The notes under the pieces: model-generated | What the model saw: the letters and a program-made list of their open reading frames with translations, nothing else | The model's database searches: none | What the model was told of the DNA's origin: nothing | Source of the DNA: Leptospiraceae bacterium | GTDB lineage: Bacteria; Spirochaetota; Leptospiria; Leptospirales; Leptospiraceae | Length of the DNA stretch: 64,000 nucleotides | Assembly: GCA_024233835.1 (NCBI GenBank) | Contig: JACKPC010000001.1 | Coordinates: 248,001-312,000 of the forward strand | Reading direction: 5' to 3' | In this document: one piece after another, positions 52,001 to 60,503 of the stretch | Position numbering within the stretch: position 1 is the first letter of the stretch | How the letters are laid out: each line of letters opens with the position of its first letter | Position numbers and translations under genes: made by a program

Positions 52001-52627
52001 GTGCCGGTAGCCAAAGTTCTCTTTTTAAATGGAGATGTACAGATTACAAAATCCGATGGAACTACTCATAACGCAAAGCCCGGTGAGTCTCTTGGCACAG
52101 GAGACGGTTTGAATACAGGTAAAAAATCTTCTGTGATTCTCAACTTAGGTGCTGAAACCGGTAATATAGAAATCCAATCGGAAAGTAAAATTAGAATCCA
52201 AAAGGAAGCCGAGAAGCTTTCCATTTCTATGCTACAGGGGAAAACCTGGTTACAATCCAGTAAACTCAAAAAAGGTGAAGAACTTATCCTGAATACTCCC
52301 GTATCGGTAGCCGGGATTCGTGGAACCAAGTTTTACACCATGATAAATGGAGATATGGTATTCACCTGCCACTGTGAAGGTAAAATAGAATATAAAAATA
52401 TTCAGGACAACAAAACTTTAACTAATGACACCGATTATTTGATTGTTCAAAAGAAAGATAAGGTTGTTATTATATATCCTGCAGATTTGCAAAAAGCAAA
52501 TATTGGCTTTTCTCATTCCCATTCAGAACTTGAAAATAGCCCTCTGGGAAAACAAGATACGATGTCAGATCCTGATAGAGAAAAAATGTTAAATCTAATC
52601 GAAAGTAAGTTTAAAAATATTGAATAA
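52001..52627 (+). CDS. FecR-domain lipoprotein with unresolved 5' end
   Basis: FecR-like protein: VAKVLFLNGDVQITKSDGTTHNAKPGESLGTGDGLNTGKKSSVILNLG, then IQSESKIRIQKEAEKLSISMLQGKTWLQ and LNTPVSVAGIRGTKFYTMI, the domain used by many spirochaetal lipoproteins. From GTG 52001 the chain has no signal. In frame upstream, however, KAGIAAFFFFLYCNPSK reads as a lipobox (Cys codon at 51974) that runs back to a TAG at 51914 without any ATG, GTG or TTG. The insertion sequence ends about there. The start was probably lost or moved when the element inserted, or lies across a frameshift. Confidence 0.7.
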   Translation: MPVAKVLFLNGDVQITKSDGTTHNAKPGESLGTGDGLNTGKKSSVILNLGAETGNIEIQSESKIRIQKEAEKLSISMLQGKTWLQSSKLKKGEELILNTPVSVAGIRGTKFYTMINGDMVFTCHCEGKIEYKNIQDNKTLTNDTDYLIVQKKDKVVIIYPADLQKANIGFSHSHSELENSPLGKQDTMSDPDREKMLNLIESKFKNIE

Positions 52628-52685
52628 GGAACCGAAGGGTGACGCAACCCAAAGTAATTGTACTGAAAAGGTGTAAACCCGCATC

Positions 52686-52710
52686 AATTAGTTAATTTAT
52701 AGAACTAATT
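52686..52710. terminator. Weak terminator-like hairpin between convergent genes
   Basis: AATTAGTT (52686-52693) and AACTAATT (52703-52710) are exact inverses with a 9-nt loop and AT-rich flanks, between the FecR stop and the end of the truncated cyclase. Confidence 0.4.
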
Positions 52711-52723
52711 AAATTTTCGCTGA

Positions 52724-53758
52724 TTAGAGGCTAAATACTTCAGTTTTACTCGTTTTCCCTCCTGTTATAGGAGCACCAAAAACAGCCATAAATCCATCTC
52801 CCAGGAATTTATTAATGATTCCCCGGTTTTGATTGATGCTTTCAATCATAAATTCAAAAAGTAAATTTAGATAGTTAAAAACTTCCTCAGGAGTTCTATG
52901 CTCGGAAAATTTTGTAAAATTTCTAATATCTAAAAACATAACACAGACATATTTGTATTCAGAGACCAGAGTCTTTCCGGATTCTAAAATCTCATTTACC
53001 ACTTCCTGTGATACATGAGAGCCGAAAATTTTTCGTAATTCATTTTTCTGATTCAGTAACTTTATAGAATGTAGAACCCTCTTCTTAATTTGAAGTCCTA
53101 CGAAACCGGCCATTAAGCCGCTGACGAGAAAAATGAAAGCTCTTTGATAGTATATGGAATTTATATAATGAATCTTATCTGAAACGGTAGGTGCTATAGT
53201 AATCCAAACTAAAAAGAAGTAATGTAAGCTCGCAAAAATTCCTGTAAAAAAGGAGATAAAAAAATCTAATCGAAGCGTGGATAAAATAATAAAAATAAAA
53301 TAAAGATAAGTGGGAGGAGTTGCCAATAAATATTCAGCAGGATAAATATTTTTTAAAGAGATTACGATCAGTGTGGGAAACGAAATCTCGAGAAGAGTGT
53401 TCATAATCCGTCCGAATAGGGGAATCGGTTTTTGAATTCTTTGAAAATGTTTGTAAAGAAAAGTTATACCAAATTCATAGAATGAGTAGAGCAGAAGAAT
53501 AAGGAAAACTTTCCATTGAACTTGTTCTGTTTTGATACTCTGAAGTTCTTCTGGATTAAATAGGAAAAAAAATTTAACCAGGAAGATTAAAAAGGCTAAA
53601 CAGATTAGCAATAAAACTAAATATGCTCTCTGAGTTTCACTTTTGAGAATTTCAATCTGAAAGTTATAGTCAAATTCTTCCTGAAAGCGAGTGTGAATTC
53701 TATCAAAAAGTTTATTTTGGGAAAAGAAAGAATTCGATTTATTTTTAGTGGTTTTCAT
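52724..53758 (-). pseudogene. Membrane-bound class III adenylate/guanylate cyclase, C-terminally truncated
   Basis: Six-helix membrane domain (about residues 43-220), then a cyclase transducer helix (KNELRKIFGSHVSQEVVNEILES) and the first half of a class III catalytic domain: CVMFLDIRNFTKFSEHRTPEEVFNYLNLLF (first metal Asp) and GIINKFLGDGFMAVFGAP (second metal Asp). The chain then ends ITGGKTSKTEVFSL, unlike the family, where about 80 further residues with the substrate and Asn/Arg transition-state residues should follow. None of the three frames downstream restores them. The gene is therefore most likely inactive as a cyclase, though membrane or dimerisation functions could remain. Confidence 0.75.
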
Positions 53759-53892
53759 AATCTTTAATAACCATCACTAAAATTTTCATGGAAATCTAAA
53801 AGAACAATTTTAGATTTCGATTTAAAATAAAACTCCTTTTTAATACATGTTAGTTGGTGTAATATAGAATTCTGATTATGAAAAATAGGATT

Positions 53893-56010
53893 TTACTTAA
53901 ATTTAATTAAATCAGAATAAGTATCCTTACCTAAATAGTAGATATTACCGGACTTATTTACAAATAATCCTCGATTATAATCATAGGATGCATATGAATT
54001 CATCACAGATATTCGTGTCTTCCATTGTGAAACCCCACTGGAATCATACTTAGCAATGTAATTTCCGGTAGAAACATAAACCATGCCTGATAAATCTATA
54101 CTTATGCTGCATCCTCTAAAATAAGCATTGTAAATTCTTGTCCATTGCCTATTTCCATTACTATCATATTTTGCAACAAATAAACTATCACCAGAATAGG
54201 AACTATCTTTTATCTGTCCATTTAAATCTCCACTTGTAGATCCGGTAATATAAATATTGTTATTTGAATCTGAAATTATAGAATATCCCTCCACCCAGGA
54301 ACTACCAGATAATGACCTTGTCCATTGCTTATTTCCATTTGAATCATACTTTACTATAAACGTATCATGACTGGTCACTGTTAATCCATCTATAGTTGGA
54401 CCTTCAGAATAACCTGTTATATACACATTTCCTAATGTATCATTAATTATTGATTTTGGATACTGATACGAATCTGTACCTCCCAATAGCCTTGTCCATA
54501 TTCTATTTCCGTTTAAATCATACTTTGCAATAAATAGATCATAAATTCCCGTTTTTACTTGAGCATCTAAATTACCACTCGTATAGCCTGTGATATAAAT
54601 ATTGCCTGAATTGTCAGAAGATATTCCTGAGCCAAGAGTTGTAGTGTTTGCTACTCCATATAATTTTGTCCAAAGCAGGGTTCCGGTAGAACTATATTTT
54701 AAAATAAAAAAATCTTGCTTTCCATTGAGCAATTCTCCATTTATTTCTCCTTTTGTTAGTCCTGTTATATATACATTTCCATTATTATCTGTAACTATTC
54801 CAGTTCCTTTAATTGTAAAAGTTTCATTCATTCCGTCGTCCCAGAGCAAAATTCCATCTTTACTATATTTTCCAAATCCAAGGTATCCTCCATTAGATGA
54901 CAGAACATAAATGTCTTCATCGTTACTGACAGTCATTGCTATTGGTTCAGAACTATTTGTAAATTCTAATTCTGTTTTCCAAAAATATCCATTATAAGCA
55001 TTTACATAAAAATAACGAGACACTTTATCTATAGAAGATTCGATCTTATACGAAACTTTACTGGTAAAGTTGTTCGCAGTTTGTCCCGATATCTGTGGTA
55101 TTTGTTCAACTGTAACCTGGTCTAAAGTTGATGTAAATTCTGCAACCAAAGAAGTTTTATCCATTCCAATTCTAAATGGAACTGAAAGATATATAGATTC
55201 ATTTGTAATCAATGCTTCGTCCGGATAATCTTTAAATTTATATGTAAAACTTACAGCAGGTAATATTAGTGAAGAGTAATTTTTAGTGTAATTTCCTTTA
55301 GTTGTTTCTATAAGAACCCGAGCACCTTGTTCATTTACATACATTTTAAGGTCTTCTGGTATTTTAAAATATAAATTCTGTAATTCATTAAAATGACCTC
55401 CTGCATTATCAGAGACTGAGCTAGCAATCATCTCAATTCCATTAATAGTAACAGTGTTATTTTCTATATTAGAATCAAAATTCACTCCAGTAATACTGGC
55501 AAATTCATTTATCCTTAAATATGGTAATTTCATTTCTGAAGAAATATAAGGTGCTTCATCATATACACGTATATTATATAAATATCCTTCTAATTTTTCT
55601 ACCTTTAAAAAAAATTCTCCATCAATAGTTGAAGCAAATTTATATAATAAACCACCAGAATTGGAACTATAAGAATTGTTTATATTTACTGAAAAAATTT
55701 CTTTTTGAGAATCTCCTTCAATACCTGTAAGTTTTAAACCATAACCTTCTACCATTATATTATAATTTTTGTTTTTTTCAGCCTGGAAAGAATAGTAATT
55801 AATGGTTTCATTTACTTGATGATAACTGGGTTTATTATAATCGATTTCAAGTTTAGCAGCGAAGTTATTCCAACTTTGATTATATTCTATAAATTTCATT
55901 TCCGCCAAACCTTTCTTCCAATCAGGAATCAAATCATCTACTTTACTTTCACATCCTGATTGAACAAAACCTAATATAACTATAATAATGAAATGTAATA
56001 AATTTTTCAT
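53893..56010 (-). CDS. SBBP-repeat beta-propeller lipoprotein
   Basis: A 705-residue lipoprotein with lipobox IILGFVQSGC (Cys20). The N-terminal half is of unknown fold with an IPT/TIG-like part (LRINEFASITGVNFDSNIEN, TVTINGIEM). The C-terminal half has SBBP repeats: NGNVYITGLTKGEINGE, SGNIYITGYTSGNLDAQ, LGNVYITGYSEGP and NNNIYITGSTSGDLNGQ, each followed by FIVKYDSNGNKQWTRSL-like strands. These form a beta-propeller, often at the cell surface. It lies 11 nt after a predicted outer-membrane barrel gene on the same strand. Confidence 0.87.
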   Translation of the reverse strand: MKNLLHFIIIVILGFVQSGCESKVDDLIPDWKKGLAEMKFIEYNQSWNNFAAKLEIDYNKPSYHQVNETINYYSFQAEKNKNYNIMVEGYGLKLTGIEGDSQKEIFSVNINNSYSSNSGGLLYKFASTIDGEFFLKVEKLEGYLYNIRVYDEAPYISSEMKLPYLRINEFASITGVNFDSNIENNTVTINGIEMIASSVSDNAGGHFNELQNLYFKIPEDLKMYVNEQGARVLIETTKGNYTKNYSSLILPAVSFTYKFKDYPDEALITNESIYLSVPFRIGMDKTSLVAEFTSTLDQVTVEQIPQISGQTANNFTSKVSYKIESSIDKVSRYFYVNAYNGYFWKTELEFTNSSEPIAMTVSNDEDIYVLSSNGGYLGFGKYSKDGILLWDDGMNETFTIKGTGIVTDNNGNVYITGLTKGEINGELLNGKQDFFILKYSSTGTLLWTKLYGVANTTTLGSGISSDNSGNIYITGYTSGNLDAQVKTGIYDLFIAKYDLNGNRIWTRLLGGTDSYQYPKSIINDTLGNVYITGYSEGPTIDGLTVTSHDTFIVKYDSNGNKQWTRSLSGSSWVEGYSIISDSNNNIYITGSTSGDLNGQIKDSSYSGDSLFVAKYDSNGNRQWTRIYNAYFRGCSISIDLSGMVYVSTGNYIAKYDSSGVSQWKTRISVMNSYASYDYNRGLFVNKSGNIYYLGKDTYSDLIKFK

Positions 56011-56021
56011 GACAGTTCTCC

Positions 56022-57206
56022 TTAAAAATTCTTATCAATACTAATGGATAAAAAACTAAAAACATCTACAAGATAATCTGTTTTGGTTTTTTCCAGAGGA
56101 TATATAGTAAAATTTCTATTATCCAGTATACTGGGAGATAATAGAAATTTTTCAGTTGAAATACTACCGGAAATTGTTTCCTGTGTAGAACCCATGGGTT
56201 TGTAAATTATAAAATTGCCACCAACACTTTTTCTGTTCTTAAAAGAACGGTAAGATACTACCTGATTATTCAAGGATATCTTAAAAAAGAGTTTTTCTAT
56301 TATCTCATATTCATATACAACTTCCAGATTAAAACCGTAGCCTATCATATTCTTTTCATGATAATTTACAAAGTTAACCAAACTAAAGTTTTCTATTTTT
56401 GCGAAAGACATTTCATTCGAATTATTCTTACCGTTCATAAGAGACAATCCAGCCATAAAGGTAAGTTTATCTTTTTCTGTTATTTTTTGCGACGCTCCGA
56501 CTCCCCAATAAGGTCCTATAGAATCCATAGACTGATTATCAGCTAAAGTGAAAAAAGGAGGCATTGTAAAAGAAGGAAATCCTGGAAAATTTAAATATAG
56601 AACATCGGGTGAAAAATTTTTTAATTTCCAGGAAAAGGTCTGGTACCGCAAACCAAAAAAAAGAAAAGTATGGGTTTTCAATTCCGTATTTTCCTGGATA
56701 TAGTATTTGAATAGTATGTCCTGATCAAACTTGGAGAATTTATATTTTTTATCGGGACCCAAAAACATAGAAAAACTATCACTGGAACCCGTATAATACC
56801 TGGAATAAGGAGTTGTTTCATAAGAATCAACATGCTGGATTTGATAAAAAGAATCCTGCCTGCTGGGTCTGGAGGTAATTCCGCTTATGGAAAATTCAAT
56901 TTCCCAGCGACTATTTTCAGGTCTGTAGCCAAGAGGAAAACCAAGCATAGCAAAGTTTGCATGTTCTTTATCTTTTTTAAACTTCTGAATGCTTATCGTT
57001 CGAGAGTTTTGATCCGAACTAAAAATAAGAGAATCATAAAAATTTTCCTTTTCTAATTTTGCTTTCGTTTTATTGCGATACTTGTTGGCAGCAATTCTCC
57101 AATCCGAAAATTTTACTTCCAGTTGGGCATAAGCATTATCAGTCCGGAAAATAAAAAGATAGATAATAATCATTAGACCTATCCAATGTTTCTTTTTCAT
57201 CTCCAT
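56022..57206 (-). CDS. Predicted outer-membrane beta-barrel protein
   Basis: A 394-residue exported protein with signal WIGLMIIIYLFIFRTDNAYAQ and a long run of amphipathic strands: GYRPENSRWEIEFSISGI, HTFLFFGLRYQTFSWKL, GPYWGVGASQKITEKDKLTFMAGLSLM, IGYGFNLEVVYEYEI, FFKISLNNQVVSY. It ends FSFLSISIDKNF, with the terminal Phe usual for barrel insertion. Family not recognised. It precedes the SBBP lipoprotein by 11 nt, suggesting the barrel and lipoprotein act together at the outer membrane; two LuxR-type regulators lie upstream. Confidence 0.72.
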   Translation of the reverse strand: MEMKKKHWIGLMIIIYLFIFRTDNAYAQLEVKFSDWRIAANKYRNKTKAKLEKENFYDSLIFSSDQNSRTISIQKFKKDKEHANFAMLGFPLGYRPENSRWEIEFSISGITSRPSRQDSFYQIQHVDSYETTPYSRYYTGSSDSFSMFLGPDKKYKFSKFDQDILFKYYIQENTELKTHTFLFFGLRYQTFSWKLKNFSPDVLYLNFPGFPSFTMPPFFTLADNQSMDSIGPYWGVGASQKITEKDKLTFMAGLSLMNGKNNSNEMSFAKIENFSLVNFVNYHEKNMIGYGFNLEVVYEYEIIEKLFFKISLNNQVVSYRSFKNRKSVGGNFIIYKPMGSTQETISGSISTEKFLLSPSILDNRNFTIYPLEKTKTDYLVDVFSFLSISIDKNF

Positions 57207-57312
57207 AACCCCATATTCTTTCTTTTAGAATAGGAGTAGTATAGAAAGATTTTAAAACAAAGTCGATTCAATTTTCTTCATGGATATACTACAAAGGGAG
57301 TATTTATTTACC

Positions 57313-57951
57313 TCAATCGATTAAATTGTATTCAGATAATTTATTTATTAATTCAATCTGATTTTTGACTCCAAATTTTTTATAAAGATTGCTTAGCTGT
57401 TTTCGGACTGTTTGCTTTGAGGTTCCAAATTTCTGGCTGATTTTATCAATACCATTTCCGAGCATTAATTCTTTTATAATACTCCATTCTCTTTCGGTAA
57501 AACATAGGTGTTTTTCATCGGGTTGTTTTAAATTTCGAATATATTCTATGACCCTTTTTGAAGTGTTAGGAGAAAAAACCCCTCCTCCGGAAAGGACGGT
57601 GAAAATAATTGAATCAAGCTGTTTTACTTCTTCTTGTAGAACATACCCAATCGCCCCGGAACTTAAAACCTCAGAAATATCTTCAATGGACTCATTAGAA
57701 GATATTAGAATAATCTTAATTTCTGGATATTGGCGTTTAATGAGTTTGGTGAGTTCCAGTCCATTCATACCAGAAAGTTCTATCTCTATTAGGAGGAGAC
57801 TCAAATTTTTCTTATTTCTTTTCCTCCAGAACTCCTCTGCTGAAATCCATTTTTGAAATTTAAATTCAGTAGAATGGAATTCATTAATCTTTTCTTGTTT
57901 GAAAGAATAGAAATTTATATCCTGACTGATTATCCCAATATTTTGTGACAC
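57313..57951 (-). CDS. LuxR-family response regulator with Glu at the phosphosite
   Basis: NarL/FixJ-type layout: receiver-like N-terminus, then a LuxR helix-turn-helix (CFTEREWSIIKELMLGNGID, QKFGTSKQTVRKQLSNLYKKFGVKNQIEL). The receiver motif reads LLLIEIELSGMNGLEL, where the phosphoacceptor Asp is replaced by Glu, and the conserved Lys near ALxxGAxGYVLQEE is replaced by Gln. It may therefore be locked in an active-like state. Start is GTG 57951. It follows a second LuxR gene by 7 nt and lies upstream of the barrel and SBBP genes on the same strand, which it may control. Confidence 0.82.
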   Translation of the reverse strand: MSQNIGIISQDINFYSFKQEKINEFHSTEFKFQKWISAEEFWRKRNKKNLSLLLIEIELSGMNGLELTKLIKRQYPEIKIILISSNESIEDISEVLSSGAIGYVLQEEVKQLDSIIFTVLSGGGVFSPNTSKRVIEYIRNLKQPDEKHLCFTEREWSIIKELMLGNGIDKISQKFGTSKQTVRKQLSNLYKKFGVKNQIELINKLSEYNLID

Positions 57952-57958
57952 AGGAAAT

Positions 57959-58582
57959 TTAGGTCATTCGACAACCTTCCTCCTTCCTGTAGTGATTTAT
58001 GCGAGAAAATAATTCAAGTCTATTGGATGAATTTGTTTTTTTATAGATACTTTGGATCTGTTTTTTTACGGTAAGTTGTGATATACTTAAAAGCCCGGCT
58101 ATTTCTTTAACTTTTTTTCCTTTCAGTAAAAGTTCTAAAATTTGGTTTTCGCGTGAACTTAAATGAAAAGGTATCCTTTGAAAATAGCTAAAAATCGAAG
58201 ATGAAGCAAGAGGGCTGGTTTGGAGTTCACCGGTTATTGTTTTTTTTAACAAGGTTTGGAAATGAGCTTGTTCTTCCTTATAATAAACTGCTAAGGCGCC
58301 AGCTTTTAATAATTTTACAACTAACTCGTTATTTTTTATATTTAGAATAATTATAACATTAAAATTAAGAAAAAAACTATCTAATAGGAATTGCAAGAGC
58401 TTATCAATATCATCTGCGGAATTAGTAAAAATAATATAAAAAAATTCCTTATTAATCTCATTGAAGAGAGAGTCTATAGAGCTAAAACTAGTAATATTGC
58501 TTAAGTTAAAAATATTAGATAATACTTCCAAATCATCAGATTTTTTAGAATAATATCTTATTACAACACTTGAATAACCCAT
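57959..58582 (-). CDS. LuxR-type regulator with a degenerate receiver
   Basis: A 207-residue regulator. The C-terminal HTH is clear: HLSSRENQILELLLKGKKVKEIAGLLSISQLTVKKQIQSIYKKTNSSNRLEL. The N-terminal half has the size and strand pattern of a receiver (FFYIIFTNSADDIDKLLQF, FNVIIILNIKN, LLKAGALAVYYKEE) but no acidic pocket and no clear phosphoacceptor. It is a paralogue of the next gene (57313-57951), which begins 7 nt downstream. Together they look like an atypical pair that works without phosphorylation, an inference from the missing residues. Confidence 0.8.
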   Translation of the reverse strand: MGYSSVVIRYYSKKSDDLEVLSNIFNLSNITSFSSIDSLFNEINKEFFYIIFTNSADDIDKLLQFLLDSFFLNFNVIIILNIKNNELVVKLLKAGALAVYYKEEQAHFQTLLKKTITGELQTSPLASSSIFSYFQRIPFHLSSRENQILELLLKGKKVKEIAGLLSISQLTVKKQIQSIYKKTNSSNRLELFSRINHYRKEEGCRMT

Positions 58583-58834
58583 AATAATATAAATTAGGAT
58601 ATTTATTTTCCTTTATCCTAAAGTAAAGTAAAAACACTCTAATAGGTTCTTTTTTGTTATTTTAAAATCATGATATATAGCGGTAACAAATACTAATGGA
58701 TATAGACAGGATCCTTATATAACAACCCTGGACCCACAGAGGAGAAAAAAATCTTCTTTTCTCCTGAATTCAGGTCTGATACAATGGGAAATAAATTGTT
58801 TTATACAAAATAAATAATACAGGGGTTTTTGCTT
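58583..58834. other. Divergent intergenic region
   Basis: A 250-bp gap between the LuxR pair and the divergent M48 gene. It must hold both promoters. CAGGGG lies 10-15 nt before the M48 start. No repeat or palindrome of note is visible. Confidence 0.3.
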
Positions 58835-59845
58835 ATGAACTATAAAGAAAAAGCTTTACACGAACTGGAGGTGGTTCTTGCCGATTGGAACTCTACACCG
58901 ATAGGTAGAAAACACTTTCTGGCTTCGGTTCCACTTTTGCTCTCGGCCTGTTCTTCTGGTGATAAAAAACGCTATAGAGAAGGAGATAATACAGGGCAAT
59001 ACACGGATATTACCGTGGAAGATGAGAAAAATATGGCCCAGGAGTATTTACCCAAGATGCTTGAAGATTATCCTCCGGTTCAAGACAATGATATGCAGGA
59101 GTATATCTCCGGTATAGGGCAGAGGATTGTACGGGCCAATGGTCTGCATGGAAAGCCCTATGAATACAACTTCATGGTGGTTGGAACCAAAAACGTAAAC
59201 GCCTTTGCCCTTCCTGCCGGAACTATTTTTGTCACCGCTCCCCTCATTGCCATGGCGGATTCCGAAGCAGAGCTTGCCGGTGTCATCGGTCATGAAATTG
59301 GACACGTTAAGGCCAGACACACTGCCGAAAGAATCTACGAAGCAGATCAAATGACCACAAAAATGTGGAAAAATATCGCAACAGGCAGTGGAATAGGTGC
59401 TCTTATAGGTGGTGCTGCCGGTGCTGCAACTGCTTGCAAGGGAAAGAAGGGAAATGACTTTAATAAATGTGTTGCAGCAGCAGCTGCTGCCGGTGCTGCT
59501 GTCGGGATTGCTGCTGGCTATCTTATTACCAAATACCAGTTTATGCAAAACTCCCAGGAAGACGAACTCGAAGCTGATAGAATTGGTTTTAGAACCGCAG
59601 TAAATGCCGGTTATTCCAAGGCGTATGTAGGAAAATTTTATGAAAAATTATTACAAATGGAAAGCCAGGCCAAGGCCCATAAAAACCCGATAACCAGCAG
59701 TCTGGCAGATGCTATGAGTACCCACCCTCCTTCAACCAAAAGAGTGGGAGAAATGAATAAACTTGTAGCAGAAAGCAATAAAAGCGGGGGAGCTGTGTCC
59801 AGTTCCGCTTTTGAAAAATTTAGTAGTAAAGCCAGAAGGCTGTAA
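58835..59845 (+). CDS. M48-family zinc metalloprotease, lipoprotein
   Basis: Zinc peptidase of the BepA/YcaL type at the cell envelope. It has VIGHEIGHVKARHTAE with the HExxH zinc ligands, the third ligand Glu in SQEDELEADRIGFRTA, and the core LPAGTIFVTAPLIAM. A Gly/Ala-rich helix pair (GSGIGALIGGAAGAA, AAAAAGAAVGIAAGYLI) lies between. The N-terminus is unusual: about 25 residues precede GRKHFLASVPLLLSAC, a lipobox after an Arg-Lys-x-Phe-Leu motif that looks like a relaxed Tat signal. ATG 58835 is preferred over TTG 58829. It probably degrades misfolded outer-membrane proteins. Confidence 0.9.
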   Translation: MNYKEKALHELEVVLADWNSTPIGRKHFLASVPLLLSACSSGDKKRYREGDNTGQYTDITVEDEKNMAQEYLPKMLEDYPPVQDNDMQEYISGIGQRIVRANGLHGKPYEYNFMVVGTKNVNAFALPAGTIFVTAPLIAMADSEAELAGVIGHEIGHVKARHTAERIYEADQMTTKMWKNIATGSGIGALIGGAAGAATACKGKKGNDFNKCVAAAAAAGAAVGIAAGYLITKYQFMQNSQEDELEADRIGFRTAVNAGYSKAYVGKFYEKLLQMESQAKAHKNPITSSLADAMSTHPPSTKRVGEMNKLVAESNKSGGAVSSSAFEKFSSKARRL

Positions 59846-59854
59846 TTGAACTAT

Positions 59855-59885
59855 ATAACCTCGGCGCTTTCGGGCGCGGGGTTAT
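59855..59885. terminator. Bidirectional terminator
   Basis: ATAACCTCGGCGC and GCGCGGGGTTAT pair around TTTCGG with one mismatch and one bulge, between convergent genes; the minus-strand gene ends inside it. Confidence 0.75.
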
Positions 59886-60439
59886 TTCTCCCGTTTTAGG
59901 GAATAAAACGCATCCCAGACACCCCAGAATCTATCAATGGTATCTTCCGGTATCAGATTTATCTCAATTCTTCCATTCGGAAAATCAGTAGGGCCAAGCT
60001 GAATCACTACGGGGTTTTCTTCCTGACTTTCGGAGGAAAAATAAACAACCTGCTTTAACTGATCTCCAACGAAAATTCTGAGTCCTTTCGGATGAATTTC
60101 AATCGGGCGTATCGAGCGGTATCGGGTTAAGTCCAGATGAAGATATAAACTTCTTTTCCAGTCGGGATTGGCTGTTAGATAAAACTTGAGGCCCTTAGGA
60201 GGTACCATCCGGCAAATTCCGTCTTTCAGTCCGGCTGCCGGATTATCGGGAATCAGGTGCAGAGAGTGATAGTTGGCCCAGCGACGCAGAGCACTGTAGT
60301 CGGTATAATCCTCAGCGGAACCGGCTTCTTCTTTTTCTAAGATAGGATTGAAATTCAGACTTTTTTTATATTGATTAATATCATCCGAAAAAACAGGTTT
60401 CAAACTGAGAAGAAGTAGGATTATAAAGAAATAGTTCAT
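59882..60439 (-). CDS. Exported hypothetical protein
   Basis: Not recognised. A 185-residue secreted protein with signal FFIILLLLSLKPVFSD. The mature part looks like a single beta-rich domain: GLKFYLTANPDWKRSLYLHLDL, IEIHPKGLRIFVGDQLKQVVYFS, NPVVIQLGPTDFPNGRIEINL, ending IDRFWGVWDAFYSLKREK. The strand pattern recalls carbohydrate-binding or discoidin-like sandwiches, but I cannot assign it. It has no operon partner and ends in a shared terminator. Two cysteines are not paired obviously. Confidence 0.65.
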   Translation of the reverse strand: MNYFFIILLLLSLKPVFSDDINQYKKSLNFNPILEKEEAGSAEDYTDYSALRRWANYHSLHLIPDNPAAGLKDGICRMVPPKGLKFYLTANPDWKRSLYLHLDLTRYRSIRPIEIHPKGLRIFVGDQLKQVVYFSSESQEENPVVIQLGPTDFPNGRIEINLIPEDTIDRFWGVWDAFYSLKREK

Positions 60440-60503
60440 AGGAGTAAAATAATTACTCCATTGTAGAATTCTGCAAGTAGATAAAAGTCTCTCAGGAAAA
60501 AAA

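Noticed and set aside
60440..60503. FMN riboswitch before ribF
   Set aside because: The 64-nt gap is too short and shows none of the RFN-element sequence blocks.
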